A DNA stretch of 64,000 nucleotides from Paenibacillus melissococcoides. Its GTDB lineage: Bacteria > Bacillota > Bacilli > Paenibacillales > Paenibacillaceae. Of the stretch, positions 30,449 through 39,208 are shown piece by piece. The position numbers and the translations under genes are program-made. The DNA lies in NCBI GenBank assembly GCA_944800085.1, contig CALYLO010000007.1, forward strand, positions 1-64,000, in the 5' to 3' direction. Numbering within the stretch: position 1 is the first letter of the stretch; each line of letters begins with the position of its first letter. Under the pieces are notes generated by a model. It was not told the origin of the DNA. It was given only the letters and a program-made list of their open reading frames with translations, and did not search any database.

Positions 30449-32269
30449 TTATTTTTGGTCGTCAATCTTCAAAACGGCCATGAACGCTTCCTGAGGCACT
30501 TCCACGCTGCCGACCTGCTTCATGCGCTTCTTGCCTTCCTTCTGCTTCTCCAGCAGCTTCCGCTTTCGGGAGATGTCTCCCCCGTAACATTTGGCCAAGA
30601 CGTTCTTGCGCATCGCCTTGACCGTCTCGCGGGCGATTATCTTCGTTCCGATCGCGGCCTGCACCGGCACTTCGAACATCTGGCGCGGAATCAGCTCGCG
30701 CAGCTTCTCGCACAGCAGCTTGCCGCGATGGTACGCCCGATCCTTGTGCACGATGACCGACAAGGCGTCGACCTGCTCGTTGTTGAGCAGAATATCCATC
30801 TTGACGAGATTCGATTTGCGGTAGCCCGACAGCTCGTAGTCGAACGAAGCATAGCCGCGCGTGCTCGATTTCAGTTGATCGAAGAAATCGTATACGATCT
30901 CGGACAGCGGAATCTGGTACGTAATCGTAACCCGGGTCGTGTCGAGATATTGCATATCTACGAATTCCCCGCGCTTGCCCTGGCACAGCTCCATAATCGC
31001 GCCGACGAAATCGTTCGGCACGATGATCGTCGCCTTGACGTACGGCTCCTCGACATAGTCGATCTTGCTCTGATCCGGGTAGTTCGACGGGTTGTCGATC
31101 GTCAGCGTCTCTCCGCTCGTCAGGGTCACATGATAAATTACGCTTGGCGCCGTCGTAATGAGCGGAATATTGAATTCGCGCTCGATGCGCTCCTGAATAA
31201 TCTCCATGTGGAGCAAGCCGAGGAAGCCGCAGCGGAAGCCGAAGCCAAGCGCCGATGAGGTCTCCGGCTCGAAGGAGAGCGAAGCGTCATTCAGTTGCAG
31301 CTTCTCCAGCGCTTCCCGCAGATCATTATAGTCCGACGTATCAATCGGATACAGTCCGCAGAATACCATCGGATTGATGCGGCGGTAGCCCGGAAGCGGC
31401 TCCGCGGTCGGATGCTTCGCATCGGTGATCGTATCCCCGACGCGGGTGTCGCCCACGTTTTTGATGCCGGCGACGACGAAGCCGACATCGCCCACGTTCA
31501 GCTCGTCGATGATCGTCATGCGCGGCTTGAATGCGCCGACCTCGATGACTTCGAATGTCTTGTTTGTTGCCATCATCTTAATCTTGCTGCCTGCGCGAAT
31601 GGAGCCGTTGACGACCCGGACATACACGATGACGCCCTTGTACGGATCATAGTGAGAGTCGAAGATAAGCGCCTTCAGCGGCTCCTCCGGATCTCCGGTC
31701 GGCGGCGGGACTTCCTTCACAATCTGCTCGAGAATCTCCCGGATGCCAATGCCCGCCTTGGCGGAGGCCAGCACCGCATTCGAGCAGTCGAGACCGATAA
31801 CGTCCTCGATCTCCTGCTTGACCCGCTCCGGTTCGGCGCTTGGCAGATCGATCTTGTTGATGACCGGGAGAATCTCCAGGTTGTTGTCGAGCGCGAGATA
31901 TACATTCGCCAGCGTCTGCGCTTCAATGCCCTGCGCCGCATCGACGACGAGGAGCGCGCCTTCGCAGGCCGCCAGGCTCCGTGACACCTCATACGTGAAG
32001 TCCACGTGGCCCGGAGTATCGATCAGGTTGAGAATGTACTCTTCTCCATCATCCGCCTTGTAGGTCAGACGGACCGCCTGGAGCTTGATCGTGATTCCCC
32101 GTTCCCGCTCCAGATCCATATTGTCAAGGACCTGCGACTGCATTTCCCGGGCGGCCAACGCTCCCGTATATTCAAGAATCCGGTCAGCAAGGGTTGACTT
32201 GCCGTGGTCAATATGCGCAATAATACAAAAATTCCGAATCTTCTTTTGTCGTGACAGTAATTCCGTCAT
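30449..32269 (-). CDS. lepA: Elongation factor 4 (LepA), back-translocating GTPase
   Basis: 606 residues. G1 is FCIIAHIDHGKSTLADR (residues about 14-30), followed by RERGITIKLQ (G2), NLIDTPGHVDF (G3) and PVINKIDLPSAEPER (G4). The C-terminal unique domain has YHRGKLLCEKLRELIPRQMF and KNVLAKCYGGDISRKRKLLE. Full length and normal. LepA acts on stalled ribosomes. It lies where expected, downstream of spoIIP and a yqxA-like gene; the prophage sits directly behind its stop codon. Confidence 0.97.
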   Translation of the reverse strand: MTELLSRQKKIRNFCIIAHIDHGKSTLADRILEYTGALAAREMQSQVLDNMDLERERGITIKLQAVRLTYKADDGEEYILNLIDTPGHVDFTYEVSRSLAACEGALLVVDAAQGIEAQTLANVYLALDNNLEILPVINKIDLPSAEPERVKQEIEDVIGLDCSNAVLASAKAGIGIREILEQIVKEVPPPTGDPEEPLKALIFDSHYDPYKGVIVYVRVVNGSIRAGSKIKMMATNKTFEVIEVGAFKPRMTIIDELNVGDVGFVVAGIKNVGDTRVGDTITDAKHPTAEPLPGYRRINPMVFCGLYPIDTSDYNDLREALEKLQLNDASLSFEPETSSALGFGFRCGFLGLLHMEIIQERIEREFNIPLITTAPSVIYHVTLTSGETLTIDNPSNYPDQSKIDYVEEPYVKATIIVPNDFVGAIMELCQGKRGEFVDMQYLDTTRVTITYQIPLSEIVYDFFDQLKSSTRGYASFDYELSGYRKSNLVKMDILLNNEQVDALSVIVHKDRAYHRGKLLCEKLRELIPRQMFEVPVQAAIGTKIIARETVKAMRKNVLAKCYGGDISRKRKLLEKQKEGKKRMKQVGSVEVPQEAFMAVLKIDDQK

Positions 32270-32313
32270 TCGTATTCCATACCCCCACCACTAAGCCAAG
32301 TTTCAATTCATTC

Positions 32314-32342
32314 ATTATAACGGATTGAGGGGGCAACAGCAA
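32314..32342 (-). promoter_or_regulatory. lepA promoter
   Basis: On the minus strand TTGCTG (complement of 32337-32342) and TATAAT (complement of 32314-32319) are 17 bp apart, about 45 nt ahead of the lepA start. A good sigma-A-type promoter. Confidence 0.65.
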
Positions 32343-32401
32343 TAAAAAGGCGATTATAGGCCCGGAGCGTCGAAAAACGGCCGATTCCGGACCCGGATTC
32401 G

Positions 32402-32812
32402 TCAGAATAATCCGTCGAACAAGCCGACGACGGCGCGGATGCCCGCTTGCGATAATGTCTGCAGCAAGCCTGCCGTCTGATCGGCCAGCTTGTTGACCGT
32501 CGTATCCTCCACAGGCGGAAGACCCGGCGCCGGCTGCGGAGCGGCCTCCGGCGGCCACTCCGGCGGCCGATTGTCGGGAACCGCCTCTTCCCGGCCCTGC
32601 ACGGGCTCCGGTTCGGCCGGACGGCTCGCAAGCGGCTCTTGAGCGGGACGCTCAGGCCAGGCCGAATCGGCGGGAACGGAGCTCCGGTTCGCATCGACCG
32701 GACCGTATATCCGCTCGATGCTGACGGAGGTCACCTCCATTCCGATGAAGACGCCGACCACCAACAGAACCATCATGCCTACCACCTGCTTCGCAAAGCG
32801 GGACATAGCCAT
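32402..32812 (-). CDS. YqxA-like protein (DUF3679), single membrane anchor
   Basis: 136 residues. The N-terminal segment KQVVGMMVLLVVGVFIGMEV is a membrane anchor; the rest is Pro/Glu-rich and exported. The end reads TTVNKLADQTAGLLQTLSQA. In Bacillus the uncharacterised yqxA gene has the same place between spoIIP and lepA, and similar build. Assignment rests on synteny plus the N-terminal hydrophobic motif. Confidence 0.7.
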   Translation of the reverse strand: MAMSRFAKQVVGMMVLLVVGVFIGMEVTSVSIERIYGPVDANRSSVPADSAWPERPAQEPLASRPAEPEPVQGREEAVPDNRPPEWPPEAAPQPAPGLPPVEDTTVNKLADQTAGLLQTLSQAGIRAVVGLFDGLF

Positions 32813-32866
32813 AGCCTCCTTTTCTCATTCTTCCATCCGTCCATTCATTCGAGCCGTTCCCGTTCC

Positions 32867-34153
32867 TCAACCATTGGCCGCCGGCGGAGCGTTCTTCCGG
32901 TTTGCCGTATTCCGTTCAGGCGCCTGCCGCTTCTGCTCGTTCTGCGGCTTCATCACCGGCTTCGCGTTCGTCTTCTCGCGCACAATCTCGGCAATCAGAT
33001 CCGCCAGCACCTCTGCGGTCCGGTAATTTTCCTCCAGCGTATTGTCAATGCCTCCGATCTCCATAATTACGCTGTTCGGCGACAATGATTGGTTGTATTC
33101 CCCGTTCCCCTGCGCCGTCGACTTGCCCCAGATTCCCCTTGAGACGCCGGGATACCGCTCCTCCAGCCGGTCATGAATCTCCTTGGCGAACTTCTCGTTC
33201 TCTCTCCAATCGGGATTGCCGCGGCCGATGACAAAATAAACTTGGGCGTAAGAGGTTCCGTCTATCTCGACCGTCGAATCTTTGCGGCGCAGCGCGTCCC
33301 GGTGAATGTCGAAGAAGAACTGGAGATCCTGATGCTCTGCCATCGCCTGCTTTACCGTTTGCTTCGAGTATTTGTAGGAATAGTTCCAGCTATACCCTTT
33401 GATCGTCGACGCATAGTCCTGATTGGAGTGAACGGCTCCGATCCCTCGCTTCTGCAGTTCCTTCTGCAAATGTTTGCCGACCAGCGTCACGTTGATTTTG
33501 GCGTCATTCGGATTCGTGCTCTCCTTCTTCAATTCCGGGTTCCACGACTCCCGGTTATGAGAATGATAGATAAAGACATAATCTTTCAGATTGGAGCTTG
33601 GCCCGCTTCCTTCCGCATCCGACGGGGGCCCGGGCTGCACCGTCTGGGGCGGAGCCCCTCCGCCGGCATCCTCAATCGGCTCTCCCCCATGCTCCGGGAA
33701 GGTTTCTTCCGCCAGAGGCGAAGGATAATCGACCGGCCCCTTGGCCGATTGGTTCCCGGTGCCTAAGCGGAGCGGAATCGCTTGTTCGCTGTTCAGTCCC
33801 GGAACCTCTCCGGCGATGAGCGATTTCGGATCAAGCGGATTCACATTGGTTGCCATCTGTACGAGGAATTGGGCAATCTGTGTCCGGGTCAGGGAAGATT
33901 CCCCCTCTCCAGAAGGCAGATTCGGCATTTCCATCGCAAGCATATCGACAAAAATGCGGCTGGACAGCTGAGCCGCGACTCCCTTCATCGAAGCGAGCGG
34001 CGATGAATCCAGCTTCTGTTCCAGCAACCCTCCCAGGCCAAGCACGATAAAAAACATGGCAGAAGCAATCGATAATAGCAGAAATGTGCGTCCCATGAGC
34101 AGCGTCTGCATCCACTTCTGCTTCCATTTGGCAACATTGACCGTGCGGAACAT
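32867..34153 (-). CDS. spoIIP: Stage II sporulation protein P, cell wall amidase/endopeptidase
   Basis: 428 residues. A membrane anchor LLLSIASAMFFIVLGLGGL lies near residue 30. The catalytic SpoIIP domain follows a variable linker: YVFIYHSHNRESW (first zinc His), GIGAVHSNQDYAS, QFFFDIHRDALRR (second His), and SPNSVIMEIGGIDNTLEE (Glu). SpoIIP works with SpoIID in septal peptidoglycan hydrolysis and engulfment. In Bacillus it is cotranscribed with gpr; here a 5-kb insertion separates the two genes. Confidence 0.95.
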   Translation of the reverse strand: MFRTVNVAKWKQKWMQTLLMGRTFLLLSIASAMFFIVLGLGGLLEQKLDSSPLASMKGVAAQLSSRIFVDMLAMEMPNLPSGEGESSLTRTQIAQFLVQMATNVNPLDPKSLIAGEVPGLNSEQAIPLRLGTGNQSAKGPVDYPSPLAEETFPEHGGEPIEDAGGGAPPQTVQPGPPSDAEGSGPSSNLKDYVFIYHSHNRESWNPELKKESTNPNDAKINVTLVGKHLQKELQKRGIGAVHSNQDYASTIKGYSWNYSYKYSKQTVKQAMAEHQDLQFFFDIHRDALRRKDSTVEIDGTSYAQVYFVIGRGNPDWRENEKFAKEIHDRLEERYPGVSRGIWGKSTAQGNGEYNQSLSPNSVIMEIGGIDNTLEENYRTAEVLADLIAEIVREKTNAKPVMKPQNEQKRQAPERNTANRKNAPPAANG

Positions 34154-34248
34154 AGAAATGCCCTCCTTTATCCTGCTGGTCTCACTCTCTCAATGCAATT
34201 GCGAGAGTGCATTTAGTAGAATCTATGAGGGCATTCTATGAGATAGAA

Positions 34249-36012
34249 CTATATTTTTCGGTGCTCCGTACCAGGAAGAGATAATCGAATAACCGTGCCT
34301 CGGCCCGGCTCGCTGCTTGCCTCCAGAGTGCAGCCATGCGCTTCGGCCAGCTCTCTCGAGATCGCCATCCCCAAGCCGCTGCCTTCGGACGCCCGATCGG
34401 TAGACTGGCCCCGGTAATAGCGTGTAAACAAATGACTGAGCGTCTCCCCATCCATGCCCGCGCCGTCGTCCCGGAACTCCAGCGCATCCTCGCCATCCCG
34501 GGCAACAAAGAAGATTTGAAGCGATGTGCCTGGCGGATTGTGGAAAAAAGCATTCATGCAAATATTTTCTATGATTCTGCGAAAATATCTCGGATCGAAC
34601 GAGAACCATACCGGAATATCCGGCCGCTGATAGTAAATGTGCGCCTTCGGACGCTCCGGCAGATTGAGAATGTCGTCCAGTGTCTCCTCCAGCCATGCAT
34701 CGAGACATAGCCGCTCCCTCTGCAGCGGCAGACTTCCGCTCTGCAGCCGGTAGGTCAGATTCAAATCCTGCAGCAGCCGATCCATCCATTCCGCCTTTTC
34801 GGTCATGACGCCGGCGAATTCGGCCACCTCTTCCCGCGACCAATCGTACTGCTTCGCCTCCAGCATGCGCGCGTAGCCTACGATGGAGGCAAGCGGCGTC
34901 TTCAGATCATGAGACAGGCCCGCAAGCCACTCCTCGCGCTGCCGATCATGCTGCCGTCGTTCCTCTTCGGCGGAGCGGAGCCGGGAAGCAAGCTGGCGGA
35001 GCGCCTGCATGACGTCTTCATAAATGCGGTAATTCCGCTTCAGCTTGCCGCTTCGCCGTTCCGAACGCGGCCGCCCGCGATGATCGGCTGGCTCTTCATA
35101 GATGCCGTCCGCGATTCGCTCCGTCCAGCGCATGACATGAAGCTGGGGCCGGGCAAGCCGTGTGCTCTGCCACCAGGCCATGAATAGAAACACAATGATC
35201 ATCGTCGCGACGACGCCCCCAATCGCAAGCAGAAAAATATCCTGATAGGAAGCAATGCGGAATCCGGCGGCAGTAACCGCCGCTCCGTCCGTCTGATGGG
35301 GCATTTGCAGCACCCATGTGTCGCCTGTTGCCGGATTGTACCGGTACGCGAGCAAATAGGCATAGTGCTCCGGCTGCAGCGACCGCAGCGCGATCTCCTG
35401 CAGCGTCAGCCGCTCGACAACGCCCGCGGGCTTGTTCCAGGATTCGAGGGTGCGGCCGGCGGCATCCAGGCGGGTCACCCATGCGTCATGCGGCGCCAGG
35501 AGCCTGCGGACGGATTCCGCAGCCGGAACCCCTTCTTCACGCGAGGCCAGCCATTCATCCAGCAGCCGCAATTGCAGCGGATAAGTTCCGTATAGCAGCG
35601 TAATGCTGCGGCCGCCGACGGATCGAATAAAAATGAAGATGCCATGCTTGCTTGGCAGCTCCCTCTGCACGTAGGCGACCGCTTCTCCCGGCGCATATTG
35701 GGTCGGCATGTCGCTGGGCGCGTTGAAGGACTCGACCACCTTGCCGTCCTCATTCAGCACCTGCAGCCAGCCCCCGCTCGCTGTCAACCGCTGGAGCACC
35801 TCGTCCGGCCAGACGACCCGCCCCTGCCGATTCACCTCCACCGATTCGACAATCCGGGTCAACTGGCTTGTTAGCAGACTGCGGCTCATATCCAGCGCGC
35901 TCATCCGATCGGCGACCCACAGGAAAGCCGCAAACATGCAGCCAAGCAGCATCGCGCCGATTAAAAGCCATTGCCATGCGTAATGCCAGGCCAGCCGTCT
36001 GCCCGATTTCAT
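34249..36012 (-). CDS. Sensor histidine kinase of a two-component system
   Basis: 587 residues. N-terminal membrane segment WQWLLIGAMLLGCMFAAFL, an extracytoplasmic sensor of about 230 residues, a second membrane segment near ILLAIGGVVATMIIVFLFMA, then the dimerisation box EWLAGLSHDLKTPLASIVGY with the phospho-His, and an ATPase domain: RRIIENICMNAFFHN (N box), LEFRDDGAGMD (G1) and GSGLGMAISRELAEAHG (G2). It overlaps the regulator gene by four bases (ATGA). Partner of the OmpR-type regulator upstream. Confidence 0.92.
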   Translation of the reverse strand: MKSGRRLAWHYAWQWLLIGAMLLGCMFAAFLWVADRMSALDMSRSLLTSQLTRIVESVEVNRQGRVVWPDEVLQRLTASGGWLQVLNEDGKVVESFNAPSDMPTQYAPGEAVAYVQRELPSKHGIFIFIRSVGGRSITLLYGTYPLQLRLLDEWLASREEGVPAAESVRRLLAPHDAWVTRLDAAGRTLESWNKPAGVVERLTLQEIALRSLQPEHYAYLLAYRYNPATGDTWVLQMPHQTDGAAVTAAGFRIASYQDIFLLAIGGVVATMIIVFLFMAWWQSTRLARPQLHVMRWTERIADGIYEEPADHRGRPRSERRSGKLKRNYRIYEDVMQALRQLASRLRSAEEERRQHDRQREEWLAGLSHDLKTPLASIVGYARMLEAKQYDWSREEVAEFAGVMTEKAEWMDRLLQDLNLTYRLQSGSLPLQRERLCLDAWLEETLDDILNLPERPKAHIYYQRPDIPVWFSFDPRYFRRIIENICMNAFFHNPPGTSLQIFFVARDGEDALEFRDDGAGMDGETLSHLFTRYYRGQSTDRASEGSGLGMAISRELAEAHGCTLEASSEPGRGTVIRLSLPGTEHRKI

Positions 36013-36773
36013 AAGCGGGACCTCCCGCTTGGCCGCCCGCCGCCCTCCTGCTCCGGCGGCACCAGCTTATATCCCATGCCGCGCACCGTGACCAGGAGGC
36101 GGGGCCTGCCCGGCACTTCTTCGATCCGCTCGCGAATGCGATGGATATGGACCATGACGGTATTGTCATCGCTCATCGCGTCGCAGCCCCATACCCGCTC
36201 GTACAGCTCCTGCTTCGTGAACATCCGGTTCGGATGCCGGCAGAAGAACAGCAGTAGCTGGAACACCATCGCCGGACATTCCACCGGGACCCCGTCGACC
36301 CGGAGCTCGCCAGCCGCCTCGTCGACCGCGAATCTTCCATAGACATAGCGGGCGGGCAGAGCGGACTTCGGCTCCGGAGCAGGCTGTCCCGCAGACGCCA
36401 GATAACGCTTGAGCTGCGCTTTGACCCGCGCCGCCAGTTCCAACGGGTTGAACGGCTTCGTCACATAATCGTCCCCGCCTAGCGCGAAGCCGGTCAGTTT
36501 GTCCAGATCGGTCGTCCGGGCCGTGACGAAAATAATCGGGGCATCGGTCGCCTCGCGCAGGAACGGAGCCAGCTCGAAGCCGCTTTTTCCGGGAAGCATC
36601 ACATCGAGCACGATCAAATGGACGGGATGGCTGGCGCAATACCGGACCGCCTCCTCTCCGGTTGTAACGCAGACCACATCCGTGAACCCTTCCTTCCCCA
36701 ACACCGTCCTCACCATTTTCCCAATGGCGGAGTCATCTTCGACGATTAAGATTCGGCTTTCATATGTGTTCAT
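36009..36773 (-). CDS. Response regulator, OmpR/PhoB family
   Basis: 254 residues. Receiver: ILIVEDDSAIGKMVRT with acidic pocket, LIVLDVMLPGKSGFELAPF with phospho-acceptor Asp57, IFVTART, and GGDDYVTKPFNPLELAARV (Lys). The C-terminal winged helix has PAMVFQLLLFFCRHPNRMFT, KQELYERVWG and VHIHRIRERIEEVPGRPRLL. Divergent from the M23 lipoprotein gene; the gap holds direct repeats fitting this regulator family. Confidence 0.95.
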   Translation of the reverse strand: MNTYESRILIVEDDSAIGKMVRTVLGKEGFTDVVCVTTGEEAVRYCASHPVHLIVLDVMLPGKSGFELAPFLREATDAPIIFVTARTTDLDKLTGFALGGDDYVTKPFNPLELAARVKAQLKRYLASAGQPAPEPKSALPARYVYGRFAVDEAAGELRVDGVPVECPAMVFQLLLFFCRHPNRMFTKQELYERVWGCDAMSDDNTVMVHIHRIRERIEEVPGRPRLLVTVRGMGYKLVPPEQEGGGRPSGRSRL

Positions 36774-36861
36774 CTTGCCGTATTCCTCCTTAGCGGCTAT
36801 TCCTCCGCGGCTCCCTGATTTTCTTTTCTTTCATTGTACCATGCCCGCCTGTCTCCCTTTG

Positions 36862-36888
36862 GAACGCAACCTTAACGCAATCTTAACG
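36862..36888. promoter_or_regulatory. Direct repeats TTAACG with 11-bp period, likely response-regulator site
   Basis: TTAACG at 36872-36877 and 36883-36888, plus GAACG at 36862-36866, place AACG three times at 11-bp intervals. PhoB/PhoP-like regulators bind such tandem hexamers on one DNA face. The site lies between the divergent regulator and M23 lipoprotein genes, so it probably controls one or both. Confidence 0.55.
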
Positions 36889-37011
36889 GAATCCCGCTTC
36901 CCGGCGGAATCGACGTCATTGTTAAGCTAAAAATGAACTGGCGTTTCGGTGATGTTCAATCCGGAGCCTTATGATCAAAGCAGAGGACAGACCAAGAAAG
37001 GAAGATGACCC

Positions 37012-38082
37012 ATGAAGAAACGCACTCTCGCCGTATGTATGCTAGCCCTCTCCTCTGTAATCGCCATTAGCGGTTGCGCGGAGAATGCAAGCAGCCAAAA
37101 GGAGAGTCCGGCGAAGGAAGCCGGCATGGTTAAGGAAAAGGAGCCGGAATCCGGTGAGAGCCGGAAAGCAGACGAACAGCAGCCGCAAAAATCACAGGGG
37201 CAAGAAACGCAGGTCCAAGAGACGTTGACAGGCGACGACGTCAGCAGCTGGATCGCCGGTCATGAGGCGGCCAAGCTGTATGAGCATTTCTCGCCGGAGT
37301 TCCAGGAGCAGGCAACGGCCGAGGATATCGATAAGCTGCTTCGTCAAGCATGGAAAAAGGGAGAGGCTCCGGTTCAAATCTCGCGGCTGGCGGCGGACGG
37401 TACGGAGACATACGTATGGAGCAGCAAAGACGGAAAGATGTACCTCTCCGCCTTGCTGCGCGAAGGCCGGATTCACGGCCTGCTCCTGCGTCCGTCCGAC
37501 CCCCGGGCCACGGATGAGAAGTATACGCGCCATGCCTACCGGATGCCCTTCGAAGGGGCATGGACGGTCGCCTGGGGAGGAGCCAACACGATGCTGAACT
37601 ATCATTATGAATATCCAACGCAGCGGTATGCCTATGATTTGTTCATCGTGCGCGACGGGGCCAGCCTGGAAGGAGATCCGAAGGATAACGCCAGCTACTT
37701 CGCGTTCGGACAGCCCGTCGTGGCTCCGCTCGGCGGGAAGGTGGTCAAGGTCGTGGACGGGCATCCGGACAATGTGCCGTTCGAGAAGCCGCTTACGGAA
37801 GAAGCAGCGGGCAATCACGTCGTCATCGATCACGGCAACGGCGAATACAGCGTGCTGGCCCATCTCAAAAAGGACTCTATTCTGGTGAAGGAAGGCGATA
37901 CGGTGAAGCAGGGCGATCGGCTCGGCCTGTGCGGCAATTCCGGCAATTCATCGGATGCCCACATTCACTTCCAGGTGTCCGATAGCCCTTCTCTGGAAGA
38001 AGGGTCATCCCTTCGCATCCGGTTCGAGGATGGAAGCGATCCGGTTCGGGGTGACCAGGTGCGGGGTCAGGACAAGCAGTAG
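37012..38082 (+). CDS. M23-family peptidase lipoprotein with DUF3887-like domain
   Basis: 356 residues. Lipoprotein signal: MKKRTLAVCMLALSSVIAIS then GCAE, with the lipobox Cys near residue 22. A Gln/Glu/Lys-rich linker follows, then a DUF3887-like part (AAKLYEHFSPEFQEQATAED). The C-terminal LytM domain has RYAYDLFIVRDG, QPVVAPLGGKVVKVVDG, GNHVVIDHGNGEYSVLAHLK, GDRLGLCGNSGNSSDAHIHF; His and Asp ligands (the H-x-H in HIHF) are present. It is a secreted cell wall hydrolase, probably controlled by the adjacent two-component system. Confidence 0.9.
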   Translation: MKKRTLAVCMLALSSVIAISGCAENASSQKESPAKEAGMVKEKEPESGESRKADEQQPQKSQGQETQVQETLTGDDVSSWIAGHEAAKLYEHFSPEFQEQATAEDIDKLLRQAWKKGEAPVQISRLAADGTETYVWSSKDGKMYLSALLREGRIHGLLLRPSDPRATDEKYTRHAYRMPFEGAWTVAWGGANTMLNYHYEYPTQRYAYDLFIVRDGASLEGDPKDNASYFAFGQPVVAPLGGKVVKVVDGHPDNVPFEKPLTEEAAGNHVVIDHGNGEYSVLAHLKKDSILVKEGDTVKQGDRLGLCGNSGNSSDAHIHFQVSDSPSLEEGSSLRIRFEDGSDPVRGDQVRGQDKQ

Positions 38083-38257
38083 CGAGCGCGTGCAGGCTCG
38101 TGCGGAGCAGCATGCGCAGGTATAGTTCGCGATAAGCGAAGCTTCAGCAGCATGCGGCTGGCTCAAAGCACCCCGCGAAGGTTAAGGTCGTGATAACGAG
38201 GTTCAGCAGGCTCAGAGCCCATCAAATGCAGATTAAGTTCGTAGAAGCCCATGCGGC

Positions 38258-38287
38258 AAAAAAACACCCGCTAAGGGTGTTTTTTTT
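38258..38287. terminator. Bidirectional terminator behind the M23 lipoprotein gene
   Basis: AAAAAAACACCC-GCTAA-GGGTGTTTTTTTT: symmetric stem with A- and T-runs on both sides. Confidence 0.85.
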
Positions 38288-38490
38288 CGGGGGTCCTGAG
38301 GGATTTTCATTTGTTATGCCCCGGGTGCGCGCCGAAATGGCTTCAATCGGCAGGTTAGATTGGTTAGATTGATTGGGTCGGGTCGGCATGTCCGGTTGGG
38401 GGGTGAACATTGCTGCGTTGTCCGGTTCCGAAGTGGTAATTGCTGCACAGCTACAGTAATTTGCGACAGTTGAGTCGATCTGGAATGAAA

Positions 38491-38571
38491 TTCCTGCAAA
38501 ACTACATCATTTTCGCTAGATATAGCAACGATTTGAGTGAAATCGAGGAAATTCCTGCACTTTTGCAGGAA
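38491..38571. repeat. 81-nt palindromic intergenic element, copy A
   Basis: Bounded by TTCCTGCAAAA and its inverse TTTTGCAGGAA, exactly 81 nt apart end to end. A homologous copy with the same length and ends lies at 63505-63585. Internally they share CATCA-TTT and AAATCGA-GAAA blocks. Resembles REP/MITE-like dispersed elements. Confidence 0.6.
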
Positions 38572-38672
38572 CCCCATTGCGGCATCGATACGTTCATAAG
38601 AATGCTGCACTTTTGCAGTTTTCGGGAACAGCTTGGGCAGATAACGCAGATTCAACAACCTAGTCGACTTAG

Positions 38673-38872
38673 TTTACTCGTTTCTCGCTCAGCCGGTTCA
38701 CTTACCGCACTCAGGTACTCGTTTCTTGCTCAACCTTTTCACTTAGTGTACTCAGTTTACTCGTTTCTAGCTCCCCCAGTTCACTTAGCGCACTCAGTTT
38801 ACTCGTTTCTCACTCACCCGGTTCACTTACCGCACTCAGTTTCCTCGTTTCTCGTTAGCCCGGTTCACTTAG
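38673..38872. repeat. 42-bp tandem repeat, nearly five copies
   Basis: Units beginning TTTACTCGTTTCT and ending TTCACTTACCGCACTCAG at 38673, 38715 (41 bp), 38756, 38798 and a partial one at 38840. Units differ at a few positions each, so the array is not very recent. Confidence 0.8.
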
Positions 38873-39154
38873 TTTGCACAGTAGCTCGTATACTCAGTTG
38901 AGTCACCTCGCTTAATCAACTCAGTCAAGTCAATCAACCCAGTCGACTTATTCAAGCCAGTTAACGCAATTCAATCTCGGTCGACTCAAGCAACTCAAAC
39001 TCAATTCAAACTCAATTCCATCTCAATCAACCCAAATCAATCTAATCAACTGAAGCGACTCAAAGCAAATCAAGCCCTGAAAGCGCAATCTCAATCAACT
39101 CCGTGCAATTCAATCCGAGGGGAGCTTAAAAGCTCCCCTATACATCATGTTGTA

Positions 39155-39183
39155 AAGCCAGGCAGCCGGATAGGCTCCTGGCT
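39155..39183 (-). terminator. gpr terminator
   Basis: Minus-strand stem AGCCAGG-AGCC / GGCT-GCCTGGCT followed by TTTACA, about 25 nt behind the gpr stop codon. A second perfect hairpin AGGGGAGCTT/AAGCTCCCCT lies just beyond (39118-39139). Confidence 0.6.
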
Positions 39184-39208
39184 CCCTGGCCCTCGTCCAT
39201 GTCCATCC

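Larger units (their letters stand above)
38083..39208. other. 1.1-kb repeat-rich intergenic region
   Basis: No convincing gene. From left to right: degenerate repeats of about 55-60 bp around AGTTCG-ATAAGCGAGGTTCAGCAG (about 38110-38256); a symmetric terminator (38258-38287); a palindromic 81-nt element (38491-38571); 42-bp tandem repeats (38673-38872); a low-complexity stretch rich in ACTCA and AATCA; and two hairpins next to the gpr stop. One frame (38440-38901) stays open, because the 42-bp unit is a multiple of three. Confidence 0.7.

Noticed and set aside
38673..38872. CRISPR array
   Set aside because: The 42-bp repeats are directly adjacent, without unique spacers, and no cas genes are in the window.
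38440..38901. 153-codon frame with 14-residue repeats
   Set aside because: It stays open because the 42-bp tandem unit is a multiple of three. The start has no ribosome binding site and the first part overlaps the dispersed palindromic element. Kept only as a repeat finding.
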